The notes under the pieces were generated by a model. The model had not been told where the DNA came from. It saw nothing but the letters and a program-made list of their open reading frames with translations, and made no database searches. This document shows, piece by piece, positions 26,653 through 38,100 of a DNA stretch of 50,568 bases. Made by a program: the position numbers and the translations under genes. Position 1 is the stretch's first letter. Every line of letters begins with the position of its first letter. The stretch comes from Variovorax sp. (GTDB taxonomy: Bacteria; Pseudomonadota; Gammaproteobacteria; Burkholderiales; Burkholderiaceae_C), in assembly GCA_004210915.1 (NCBI GenBank), contig SEGS01000017.1:1-50568 (forward strand), written 5' to 3'.

Positions 26653-27452
26653 TGATCGTCGGCGCTGTCAACTGGGGCCTTGTCGGCGCGTTCCAGTTCG
26701 ACCTGGTTGCAGCGCTCCTCGGGCCGATGACGATCGCCAGCCGGATCGTCTACGTGCTGGTCGGTCTGGCGGGCCTTTACGGGCTGACCATGCCGATGCG
26801 CCTGGCGCCCCGCGACAAGCGCATCCGAGGAAGGGCGCCATGCGCGCGCTGCGGGGCCGCCGAGCCCGGCAGCGGGCCGATCCCTGCGGAGACCTCAAGG
26901 CTTTTCAGTGCAGGTGTTGCGATTCATAATGGCTGTCCCAAGAAGATGCGCCTGCCTCCTCGAGCCGTCATGACCATCCCCCGCAGCCCTGAACAGTTCC
27001 TGGCCTTGTTTCCCACCCTTGGCGTGCCGGCCGCGCTGGCGTACCTGAACGCGGGGGTTCCACACCGCTACACCGCCATCTACCGGCTGGTGGACGGCGA
27101 CAAGTTCGAGAACATCCATCTGCACGACAAGCAAGGCGAGATCATTCCCGCGTTCCTCGAGGTCGTGCCGTTCGAAGACAGCTTCTGCCAGTTCGTCTTG
27201 CGCGACGGCGTCTTCACCACACAGGATTCGAGCGCCGACCGGCGGCTCGACGGCCACAAGTACCAGGGCGCTGTGCTCGCGTACCACGGCGTCCCCATCG
27301 CCGACGAGTCGCGCCGACTCTGGGGCACGCTGTGCCATTTCGACGTGGCGAGCCACGCCCTCCCCGATCCCGAGTTCGCGTTGCTGCAGCAAGCCGCCAG
27401 CGTGCTGCTGCCTGCGCTGCGGCGGGACGAGACAGTAGCCCGGTCCGACTGA
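26628..27452 (+). CDS. DUF378 membrane domain joined in frame to a GAF domain
   Basis: A single open frame of 274 residues. Residues 1-60 are a DUF378 domain: DWIALVLMIVGAVNWGLVG, then a second span ending VLVGLAGLYGLTM. Residues about 60-114 are a basic linker with CARC that reads like translated intergenic DNA. From about residue 115 (TIPRSPEQFLALFPTL) a GAF-type sensor domain follows (YTAIYRLV, PFEDSFCQFVL, GVPIADESRRLWGTLC). The ATG at 26628 has GAGGGA before it. DUF378 proteins are usually about 70 residues and free-standing, so this may be two genes: a second start at 26946 or 26970 lies just after a promoter-like site. The GAF ligand is unknown. Confidence 0.68.
   Translation: MDWIALVLMIVGAVNWGLVGAFQFDLVAALLGPMTIASRIVYVLVGLAGLYGLTMPMRLAPRDKRIRGRAPCARCGAAEPGSGPIPAETSRLFSAGVAIHNGCPKKMRLPPRAVMTIPRSPEQFLALFPTLGVPAALAYLNAGVPHRYTAIYRLVDGDKFENIHLHDKQGEIIPAFLEVVPFEDSFCQFVLRDGVFTTQDSSADRRLDGHKYQGAVLAYHGVPIADESRRLWGTLCHFDVASHALPDPEFALLQQAASVLLPALRRDETVARSD
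26902..26930 (+). promoter_or_regulatory. Promoter-like site between DUF378 and GAF parts
   Basis: TTTTCA (4/6) and CATAAT (5/6) are 17 bases apart, inside the DUF378-GAF frame. Transcription from here would start near 26937, just before ATGs at 26946 and 26970, and would give a free GAF protein. Confidence 0.5.
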
Positions 27453-27476
27453 TCGGCGAATCGGCCCTCGGGTGCC

Positions 27477-29153
27477 TTACAGCAGGCTCGACACCAACTG
27501 CACGGTCACCTGGTAGTTGCGCTTGGCGAGCGGCATTTCGTCGAGGCCATAGCCCAGCGTCAGCCGCAAGCTGGTGCGCTTCCCCAGCGCAGCGTTCAAA
27601 CCCCATCCGATGCCGGTGAGCTTCTCGTGGTGAGGCAGCAGGGAATCCGGTGGCCGGAACGGCATCGTACGGCCATGGTCGGCGAAGAAGAAGCCGGTTG
27701 TGGTCAGCGCCTGGGAGCCGATCTGCGTATTGAACAGCGGGTGGTGCAGTTCGACGCTGGCGGTGTAGCCCTCGTCGCCCGAATAGCTGCCCACCGGATA
27801 GCCGCGCACACTGCCTTCGCCACCCAGGAAGAATTGCTCGCCGGACGGCAGGTTCTTCTGCCGTGCCGATTGCCCGGTCAGGGCCGTGCGCAGCGTCAGG
27901 CCCCATGGGAGGCCCTGGCTGTAGCGCAGCGAGGCGCGGTCGATGTCGTACTCGTTGCGCTCGAGCACCGTCGCATTCGCCCAGTATTTGATGTAGCTCG
28001 CCGTCAGGGCGCTGGTGTCCGCGGCCCACTGCCATTCGACACCCAGACTGCGGTCCTTGCTGTCGGTGCGCTGCAGGAAGACACCGTCGATGTCGTTGCT
28101 GCTGACCCGCCGCTTGGCGCCGGCGACCACGTCCCACTGCGAACGCGTGTCGATCCACACCGGCTGCCGAAGCATCAGCACCTGGGCGCGCGATTCGCCA
28201 GTGATGTTCAGGCTGGCCAGTGCGCCATAGCGGATCTGTGTCCGGTCTTCGTACAGTCCCAGGCTCACACGGCCGCCCCAGCGGTTGACGGGTACTGCGT
28301 AGCTGATGGCGCGGCTGTCCTGCCCGGCCGCGCGGGTGTACGACAACGACAGATCGTCGCGCCAGCCAAACAGGCTGCGGTTGCGGTACGACAGGCCGGC
28401 GCGCCATTCACCGGTCAGCGCGCTGCCGAGGTTGTCCACGGTGACGAGCATTTCGTGCTTCGGCGGCTCGACCACGCTGACCTGCAGGTCGGTGGTGCCG
28501 AAGACCTCGCCGGGCTTCAAGTCGGCCTGCAGGCGCACATCGTTCGTGCGGTTGAAGCGCACCAGTCCGTTTTCGAGCTTCTGCAGGTCGACCAGCTCGC
28601 CGCCGACCAGTCCCAACCGCGGCGTGATGAAGCTGGCAGAGGTGGAGGCATTGCCCTCGATGTTCACCTTGCCGACGCGGCCTTCGACCAGTCGCACCTC
28701 GATCACGCCGGCTGTCACGTCCTGCTGCGGAATCGTTGCGAGGGCGGTGACCACGCCCTTGTCCTTGTAGAGCGCGTTCACCCTGTCGGCCAATTGCTGC
28801 AGCTCGGTCAGCGTGACCTGCTTGCCGCGGTAGTCGGCTGCAATCCGCTCCAGCGCCGCTGCGTCCAGGATTTCGGAGGGCGTGAAGCGGATGTCGTTCA
28901 CGGCGATGCGCTTGCCGCTGGCGTCTGCCACGGTCGGCGCCACCGGTGCCGCGGGCCGCGTCAGCGGCTGGGCCGGCTGCTGCAATTCGCGTTCGGCTTC
29001 GCGGCGCCGGCGCTCGTCTTCGATCTGGCGCTGTTGCAATGCGCCGGGGTCCGCCGCAGGCGGGAGCAGCAGCGGCGGCAGCACCTGGCTCACCGCCGAC
29101 AAGGGGGCCAGCGCGGCCAGCACGGCGCCGGCCACGAGGGAAAAACGAATCAT
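27477..29153 (-). CDS. TpsB outer-membrane transporter (ShlB/FhaC/HecB family)
   Basis: 558 residues, normal for TpsB. A signal peptide (about 1-23) is followed by a charged helix region (RQIEDERRRREAEREL), like the FhaC plug helix, then two POTRA domains (about 75-235; first with VNDIRFTPSEIL, second with VEGRVGKVNIEG), then a 16-strand barrel. GEQFFLGGEGSVRGYPVGSY holds the VRGY motif of the L6 loop needed for secretion. The protein ends in a barrel-type final strand. Its start overlaps the stop of the giant TpsA gene by four bases (ATGA), so it is translated with it and should export it across the outer membrane. No ATP source is needed. Confidence 0.93.
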   Translation of the reverse strand: MIRFSLVAGAVLAALAPLSAVSQVLPPLLLPPAADPGALQQRQIEDERRRREAERELQQPAQPLTRPAAPVAPTVADASGKRIAVNDIRFTPSEILDAAALERIAADYRGKQVTLTELQQLADRVNALYKDKGVVTALATIPQQDVTAGVIEVRLVEGRVGKVNIEGNASTSASFITPRLGLVGGELVDLQKLENGLVRFNRTNDVRLQADLKPGEVFGTTDLQVSVVEPPKHEMLVTVDNLGSALTGEWRAGLSYRNRSLFGWRDDLSLSYTRAAGQDSRAISYAVPVNRWGGRVSLGLYEDRTQIRYGALASLNITGESRAQVLMLRQPVWIDTRSQWDVVAGAKRRVSSNDIDGVFLQRTDSKDRSLGVEWQWAADTSALTASYIKYWANATVLERNEYDIDRASLRYSQGLPWGLTLRTALTGQSARQKNLPSGEQFFLGGEGSVRGYPVGSYSGDEGYTASVELHHPLFNTQIGSQALTTTGFFFADHGRTMPFRPPDSLLPHHEKLTGIGWGLNAALGKRTSLRLTLGYGLDEMPLAKRNYQVTVQLVSSLL

Positions 29154-32100
29154 CGTGCGCACTCCGGAACGAGGTTCTTGCCGCAGTCGCTCTCCAGCGC
29201 CACGGGCACCCCTGAATAACGGACAGGCGATGCGTCGCCCTGCCCTTCGTTGCCCTGGCGGGCTGTCAATGTCGCGTCGTCGTTCTTGCGCGCCACCGAC
29301 AGGGCCAGTTCGCTGAACTCGACCGCACTGCGGTTCCAGCCCATGTCGGCGATGTCGTCGTGCTGCGGGCTCCGGTAGACCACGAACGCACTGGTGAACG
29401 CGTGGTTGTCGTACATGGAGAAGCTGAACGGCGCGCCGAACGAGAACAGCTGAACGTCCGCACCCGGCTGAATGCTGCGGTCGAACTGGTTGATCACCAC
29501 CTGCGTCAGCGGGTTGGTCACGGTGCCCTGGCGCGTCACCCACATGCGGTCGATCGAGAGCGGGCCCACCGGGTTGGTGATGGCAGCCGTCTGCGCATAG
29601 AACCTGTCGATGGTGAAACCGCCCTGCCCCGACAGGCCCAGCACCACGTCGCTGGCGATGCCGCCGTTGTAGCCGGTGACGGTGCCGCGCACCGGGATGG
29701 CGCCGCCGTACACCTGCGCATTCACGCCGTCGCCCGCCAGGCTGAACATCGACTGCACATTGAGGCGGTCGGCCGACACGCGGCCCAACGCACTCATCAC
29801 GACCGCATCGGCCGTGATCGTGCCGGCGCTGGCATTGCCGCCGGTCGACGACAGCGTGAAGGTGCCGCCCGCCGTACCTTCGCGCACCGACACGTCGTTC
29901 TGTGCCACCAGCGTGAAGTCCTGCGTGGCGCGCACCCGGCCCAGCTCGACCTGCCCCAGCGGTGCAACGACCGACGCGCTCTGCGCCGCATCGAGATCGT
30001 CGATGCGCAGGTTGCCCGTGCGCGCCATCGCATGCACGCTGCCGCCGGTGCTGGCGAGCGTGCCCGCGCGCAGGTGCCGGCCCGCGTCGAGCGCGATGTC
30101 GCCGCCTGCAACGGCGCTGCCGATGTCCATGTCGCGGCCGCTGGTGGCGCGGATGCCGCCACCCGCGACCAGCGCGCCGGCCTGCAGGTCGCGTCCGGCG
30201 TTCAGGACGATGTCGCGGCCGGCCGTGGCGGTCTGCAACGCGATGTCTTGTGCCGCATTCATCGCGATGCTGCCGCCGGCCGCCGTGGTGTCGGCCTGGA
30301 CCGATCCGGCCTCGGCCGTCAACGCCACGTCGCCCGCAGCGCGAACGCTGCCCGTCTGCACGTCGCCAGCGGTCGCCCGGGCCGTGATGCTGCCGGCCTG
30401 GCTGGTGAGCGTGTTCGCCACCAGGTTGCCGCCCGCGCCCAGCGCCATGTCGCCACCCGCGTTCGCGCTGAAGAGCGAGAGCTGACCGGCAGCGGCCACG
30501 TCGATCCGGCCGCCGGCCGTGGTGTCGACCGCCTGCACATTGCCCGCCACCGCGGTCAATGCCAAGTTGCCGCCGGCCTGCGTCGTGCCGGTTTGCACGT
30601 CGGTGCCGGCACGTACCGCGATGTCGCCGTTGGCCGTGGTGTTGGCAAGCGTCGCCGACTGCGCGGCGGCCACGTCGATGCGGCCACCAGCCGTGGTATC
30701 GGCCGCCTGCACATTGCCCGTGACTGCGATCAACGCCACGTTGCCGCCGGCCTGCGTCGTGCCGGTTTGCACGTCGTTGCCGGCGCGCACCGCGATGTCG
30801 CCGCTGGCCGTGGTGTTGGCGAGCGTCGCCGACTGCGCGGCGTCTACATCGACGCGCGTACCGGCCGTGGTGTCGGCCGCCTGCACGTTGCCCGTCACCG
30901 CGGTCAATGCCACGTTGCTGCCGGCCTGCGTCGTGCCGGCATTCACGTCGCCAGCGCCGGCTGTGAGCGACACGTCGCCGAAGGCGCGCGTGGTGCCCGC
31001 GCGGATGCCGCCTCCGGTCGACGCGAGGGTCACGCTGCCCAGCGCGCTGTCGATCAAAGCGGTGGCGATGTCGCCGCTCGCATTCAAGGTCACGCTGTCG
31101 ACCGCGGTGAACGTGCCCACAGCGACATCGCCCTGCACCGCCAGGTCGACGCTGCCGCCGGCGCTGCCGTTCAGGTTCAGGAGGCGCATCTCCAGCGCGT
31201 TGCCCTTGCCGATGTCGCCACCTGCCACAAGGGTCACGCCCGCGGCCGGGCCGCTGTCGGCCACGATGTCCAGGCGCGTGTCGCCGCCGTCGCGCACGTC
31301 GCCGCCGGCCTGGATGCGCACCGCGTCCGCCGTGCCGTTGCCGGTCGAAATGCCGGTGATCGTCGCGTCATTCACCGTCGCGATGTGCACGGTGCCTGTA
31401 TCGGCGCGCAGGCTGCTGCCGTCGGCCATGCGCAATTCGCCGGCATCCGCGCGCAAGTCGCCGCCGGTGGACGCCACCGAGCCATTCGCCGTCAACGCCA
31501 GGGTCTGACCGGCGCGCAGGTCGACCGCGCCGGCGGTGCGCACGGCGCCGTCGAGCAGCGTGTCGATGCTGCCGGTCAGGCTCACGTCGCCGCCGGCCGT
31601 CACGTCGCCCAGGCTGAAGAGGCGCCCGCTGGGCCCGTTCAGGTGAACGTCGCCCGCCGCCGTCGCCGTCACGCGGCCCGTGGTGCCCGACACCCCGACG
31701 CCCAGCGCCGCGGCGCCCGGCCCGCCGATGTCGCCAGCGGCCGTCAGTTCCACCTGGTTGCCCAGCACGTTGAGTTCGTTGTCGCCCACGCCGTCCAGGA
31801 TCGAACCGCCGGCCTTCACCTTCACGGTCTTGCGCGAGTAGATCGTGTCGACGTTCAGGTCGTCCTCTTCCTCGACCTCGACGTTGTCGGCGGCACGCGC
31901 CGTCAGCGTCGCGCCTCCGCGCAGGTTCAGGCGCAGCGGTTGCGAGGTGCCCGGCGTCACGCCGTCACCCGGCACGAAGCCGATGCCGCCCGACGCCGCT
32001 TCGAGCACCAGGTTGCCGGTCTGCACCGCCGGCGAAGTCCCCTGTGCATGCGTGATCGAGCCGCGCACCTTGATGCGCGTGTCGCCACTCACATCGATGT

Positions 32101-35100
32101 TGCCCAGGCGGCCATTGCCCATGGAGGCGAGGAAGGCCGAGCCCAGGTCGGTGCCCGGCACCGGCGCGGCCGTGACCGAGACATTCAGCGCATCGATGGC
32201 GTTGAAATTGACCGGCGCACGGCGCAGCACGGTGATGCTGCCGTCCGTCACGACGATGTCGGAGCGCTCGGCCGAGGCCAGCGCGACCTTCATCTCGTCG
32301 GTCAGATCGGCCGGGTTGATGTTGGTGGGCACCACCACAGCGGCCTGCGTTTCGCCGATGGCCTGACCGGCCTGCAGCGTCACGGTGCGGCCCGACACGT
32401 TCGCGCTCTTGACGACCGGGTTGGTGTTGGTCACGTCCTTGAGCAAGCCCGCGCTGATCGAGATGCCCAGTTCGCGGTCTGTCCACGAGGATTTCGCAAG
32501 GATGGCGTCGCTCTCGGGGCCGCTGGCCTTGTACTTGAAGCCGCTGTCGTAGCTCGCGCTGATGCCGCCCACGCGGGTGTTCAGTGCGTGGTAGCTGGCG
32601 GTGCGCTCGGTTTCGAACGCGCTGATGGCATCGGCGGTCTGCTGCGGCGTCTGCCCCGCCACGGTGAGGAACTGGCGCTCCGCAGCCGAGGCGGTGTAGC
32701 GGAAGTCCGGCTGGTAGCTCGCGGGGTCGGTCTGCGTGCTGCGGATCTGCCAGTACAGCTTGTATTCCTGCGTCAGGCCCTGCTCGTAGGAGCGGATGGC
32801 CTGGGCCTTGTTCGCGTTGTTCTCGGCAGTCCCGGCACGCAGACCCGAGGCGTCCCAGAACGCCAGCAGCTCTGCCCACGTGCGCGTGTCGATGGACTCG
32901 ATCGGGTTGTTGTCGATGATGCGACCCGGGGTCTTGAGCAGCACATCGCCACCGGTCGACACCACCGTGTCGACCAGCATGTGGCCCGCGGTGTTGCCCG
33001 ACCAGGCCGCCGTTTCGATGCCGATGTCGTCCTGTGCCGCAGCGCGCACGCCATAGAGCGCCCGCTTGGACAGGTCGTCGCTGTAGCCGACGTTGAGCTT
33101 CAGCGGCGAGGCGATGCCACCGATGCCGCCGTTCTGCGACGTGAGGTCGATGCGGTCGCCCTGGACCAGCGACGCGGCCGAGGCGGCGACGATGCTGCCG
33201 TCGGAGACCAGCGTGACGCGCCCGTTGCCGTCGAGCGTGCTGCCGCCGGCACGCACGTTGCCCAGGCGCAGGTCGCCGATGGTCTGCGTCACGTTCACGT
33301 TGCCGTTCGTCGCCACGGCGTCGAGTTGCCCGCCTTTCACGACCACGGCCACGGCCTGCACCGGGTCACCCGCGAGCGCACCGGGGCGCGCGCCACCGAC
33401 GTCGCCCGTGGCATTCAGCGCCACGTTCTTGCCCGTCACCAGCGCCGTGTCGGAGAGCCGCACGATCGAGCGGTCGGTGGTGGCCACGCCAGTCAACGGC
33501 GTCACGCCGCTGCCGGCGTTGATCCGCACATTGCCGCTGGCGTTGTTGATGTCGCCCTTGAGCAGCACATCGGCCGCGGAGTTGATCGTGACCGCGCCCG
33601 TGTCGTAGCCGCTGAACTGGATGTTGATCTTGTTGTCGGCCTTCAGCGTCTGCGTCGTGATCTTGGTGGTTCCCTCGGTCTCGGTCCAGTTCTGGTAGTA
33701 GTTGCCGGCGATGCACAGCGTCCACCAGTTGCACTTGGACCATTCCTTGGTCTTGAGCCAGAACTCGCTGGTCTGGTGCGTCACTGCCCCGGGGTTGGTG
33801 TGAACCACGTTGACGGCGTTGGTGTCCTTGTACAGGTAGGTCCCGTTGTCCAGCCGGTAGGAATCGAGCAGGTACGGCCCGTCCTGGCTGACCACCGAGC
33901 CCTGGGGCGTGGTGCGCAGGCTCGACGTGCCGAAGTACTGCGCGCCCTTGTACTGCCAGTAGGTCATGGTGCGGAAGTCGGCGCCTGTGGTCCAGGCATA
34001 GCGCAGGCCCGTCTGCGGCGCGTAGGTGGTCGCGCGGCCGCTGGTGGCCGTCACGTCCTCGGCACCGTTGATCGTGACCTTGCCGTTCTCACGCCGGTAC
34101 ACGGTGCGGGTGGTCTGCGCCTTGCCGCCATCGATGCTGCGGATGTCCGTGATGTCGATGATGCCGGCGATGCCGCGGCCGGTGCCGCTGGCGTCCTTGC
34201 CGGTGTCCAGCTTGTTGATGACCACCGACAGGCCGGTCGGGTTGTTCACCACGATCTGCCCGTAGCCGTCGAGCGCGCGCAGCGTGCCGCCGCCAGTGCT
34301 CGAGGTGTTCATGATTTGCCCGTACAGCTGGATGTAGCCGCCGCTGACCTGCGTGCCGTCGAGTTCGAAGCGGTTGTTGACCGCGTCGTAGTTCGCGCCG
34401 ATGTTGCCGTAGTCGCCGACCAGCTGGTAGAGCCCGCCGCTGACCGCCGTGCGCGTGGCCCAGCCCGCGGTGTCGCGGTCCGCCCGGGCGAACGCCATGT
34501 CGACTTCCAGGCGGTTGCGCACCACGTCGTACCCGACCTGGCCGCCGGCCACGGTGAAGTAGACGTAGGCCTTGCCCGGCTTGTCGCCGGCTGCAGCGCT
34601 GTTGTAGGCGCTGACCGCCGCATCAAGGGACGCTTGCGACAGGCCGAAGAAGCTGGCGCTGCCGGTCAGCTTCGGGGCGGCCGGCAGGTTGATGTGCCAG
34701 TTCTCGATGCCGCTTTGCACCAGGCTGTTGATGTTCAGGTAACGCGCGCTCAGGAACACGCTGCCGTTGGCGACGATGCCGCCACCGACGGGGGTGCCGA
34801 GGTCCTGGATCGAGCCCGGATCGCCGCCGACGTGGAAGAAGTTGTCGACGTAGCTCTGCACGAAGTCGCCGTTCTTCGCTTCGATGTCCACCGTGCCGGC
34901 GCGGATGTTGCCGTTCGACAGGATGCTGCCCGCCTCGCTGCGCACCGTGACCGATCCGCGCAGGTTGCTGATGTCGCCGGCCAGCTCGATGTTCGGCGCC
35001 GCCGCCAGCACCTTCGTGCCGGCCGCGTTCGGGTTGTAGGTGCTGGTGATGTTGATCGAAGGCTGGGGCGCGCTGCTGGTGTCGCGCGTCAGCACCGTCA

Positions 35101-38100
35101 GGTTGTTCGCCAGCGTGCCGCCGCCGTTGATGCGGTTGATGTCGGCGGCCGAGTTGACCAGCACGTCGTTGAAGCGCACCGTGCCGCCCTCTTCGCTGTC
35201 GACCGTGAGGTTGCCCAGCTTGAGGAAGTTCGGCGTGTTGTTGGTGATGTCGATGCGTGCATCGCCAGGCGCATTGAGCTGGCCGCTGCCTTGCAGCACA
35301 TCGCCCTTGGCGCGGATGTTGCCGAGCTTCACCGTGATGTCGTCCACGGTGATGAAGTCCGCGATCGGGCCGTCGGCGCTGACCTTCGACTGGTTCGGCA
35401 GATCGTTGCGCAGTTGCGCCAGATTGGTGGTGGCGCTGGTCTTGCCGCTGATCGCGGTGTCGATCGCCGTGTTGTTGACCGCGACCACGTTCACAAAACC
35501 GGCTGTGCCTGCGAACTTGCCTGCTTCGGCGCCGATGGCCGTGGCCGCGGCGCTGATGTCGTTGCGCGTCGCGAGCGTGTTGCTCACCGCCGTGCCGATG
35601 GCCGTGGCAGCCGTGTCCTGCGAGCCGTCGGCCTTCTTGAAGGCTGTCGCGAGTGCCGCCTGGTTGGTGGCGATGACACCGTTGTTCGCAACGACCTTGT
35701 CCGACGCCGTCTGGATCGCCGCGCTGCGCGTCGACACACCCGAGAGGAGGGTCTGGATCTCGCCCGACGCGGCGCGGATGCTGACCTGGCGCGAATCGAT
35801 CTCGGCCTGCACCGCCATGTACGCGGTCGAGCCGTACGTGAGCGACTGCAGGCTGGTCCGGCGGGTCTCGATCTCGGCGAGCAGGGTCGTGATGGTCGTG
35901 TTGCGCGTTGCGATGGTGCCCAGCGCGGTCGCGTTGGCCGTGCGATTCGTCGCAATGGCCGCCAGTTGCGTCGCGTTGTCGGCGACGAGCGCCTGCATCG
36001 CCACGTAGGTGGCATTGGCCGCATCGAAGCGGTCGAGCGCCTTCAGGCTGGTGTCGATGCTGCCGTGCGCTGTTGCGAGCGTCGCGCCCTTGGTGGTGAT
36101 CGTGGTGCCGCTGGTGCCGATGGTGGTGCCCGCAGCCACCACCGAGGTCGCCGTGTTCGAGATCAGCTGCCCGCTGCCGCTGGCCTTGCCGGTCTCGCTC
36201 ATCAGCTGCATCTGGTACTGCTTGATCTGCGCCGTGGCGATCTCGTACGGGCTCGGGTTGCCGCTGCGGCCGGGATCGACCTGCTGGTTGCCGTTCTCGT
36301 CGGTCGTGACCTTCGCCAGGCCAAGCTCCGCCAGCTTGAACATGAGGAAGTTGATTTCGGCCTCGTAGGCGCCACGCGCCACGTCGTCCGCGGCGTACTG
36401 CTCCATCAGGTTGCGCAGCTTGCTGATGCGCTCCTGGATGTCGGCGCCGATGCCCTTGCCGTATTCCACCGTGTGGGTCACGCCTTTGGTGCCGGTGGCC
36501 TTCATGCGCCACAGCACCTGCCGGTCGATCTCGACGTACTGGCTGGCGGTGGTCGTGACGTTCCCGTCCTTGTCCAGGTAGCGGCCTTGCGCATCCTGGA
36601 GATAGGTGTACTTGTAGACCGGCACGGCCGACAGGTTGCCCTGCGCGTCCACCAGCTCGATCTCGAAGGTCAGCGAGGCGCGGCGGTTGATGCCGGTCAT
36701 CGCGATGCCGTCGACATGCACGACCGCACGGCCGGCCACGCTGGTCGAGCCGCCGATGATGTCGAAGGACACATCGCCACCACCGAACAGATTGCTGATG
36801 CCGCTGGCGGCCGCGGCGAGTGCTTCGCGGTACAGGTCCTTGCCGATGCCCTTGGCCTCGGCTGTGACGAGGCCCTTGTCCGCATACAACGCGATGTGCT
36901 GCGCGGTCTCGACCTTGCTGCCCGCGGCCAGCGTGACGCGCGCGTTGTTGACGATGTTGGCCTGGGCGTCCGGGTCGGTGTCGATCGGAATCGCGGTCTT
37001 GTTCCACAGATTGACGGCGGTATTCGCATCGATGCGCGTGGCGGTGCCGTTCGAGCTCTGGCCACCGGCCAGCAGCACCGAGCCGTCGTCGGCCCGCACC
37101 AGGGCGTTGGCGCCGACCGAAGCCACGTTGTTGCCGGTGTAGTTGGCATGGGCCTCGCCCGATGGCGCACCCGCCAGGCCATACACATTGGCTTGCGCGC
37201 GCGAATCGAGGGACACGTTGGCCCGCGCCCCGGCGTTGATGTCGCCGATGTCGCTCGTCACCTCGGCGCTGTCGCCGATCGCCACGGTCGCATCGGACTT
37301 GTTCACGTTGATATGCGAGACCGACTTGGCCACCGAGATGACGCCACCCGAATCCAGGCGCGTCTTGTCACGCGCCATGATGTCGTTATAGGCGTCCATG
37401 CTGAAGCTGGCGCGGCCGGCCGATGGCATGAGCGCATGCACCCGGGCACCCTCCCCCACGGCCGCCATGGTGGTCTGGCTGATGGCGGTCTTGCTCGATG
37501 CGGCCGGCAGGTCGATCACGCCGCCCGAACCCGAGTCGACGTTGAACGCGGCCGAGTCGGCCGCTGCCGAACCGATCCAGCGCTTGGTGCTGCTGTTGCC
37601 CGCGAACACCACGATGTCGTTGGCCGACACGCGCCCGCCGGCGCCGACTTCGGCGCGCACGGTGCTGTCGACCGCGTTCACGGCGCGTGCGCCGCTGGCG
37701 CCCACCACCGACGCATTGACGCTGTTGACCACCGCGTTGTAGTCGGTCAGGTGCGTGGCCTTGAGCGTGAAGGTCTTCGCGGCGATCCGGCGCGCATCGT
37801 CGCCGCTGCCCGTGATCGCGGTGGTGCGGCTGGTGCTCGACGTCGTCGCCGTGGCGGCCGAACCTGCAATCAACCCGCCACTGCCGGAGGTGGCGTCCGC
37901 GCGGTTGCGGTCGGTGCCGTCCGCCAGGACGCTCACCGCCGTCATCAGCGTGGCCGGTGAAGCAACCGGCGCGGCTACGTGGACGTTGTCGCCCAGCGCT
38001 GCCGTGGTGACGGTGTTCGACGTGGCCCGCGCCTCGTTGAAGCCCGCCGCCACGATGCCCGCCGCGAAGCCCGACGCATCGGCCTGCTGGTGGGTGTCGT

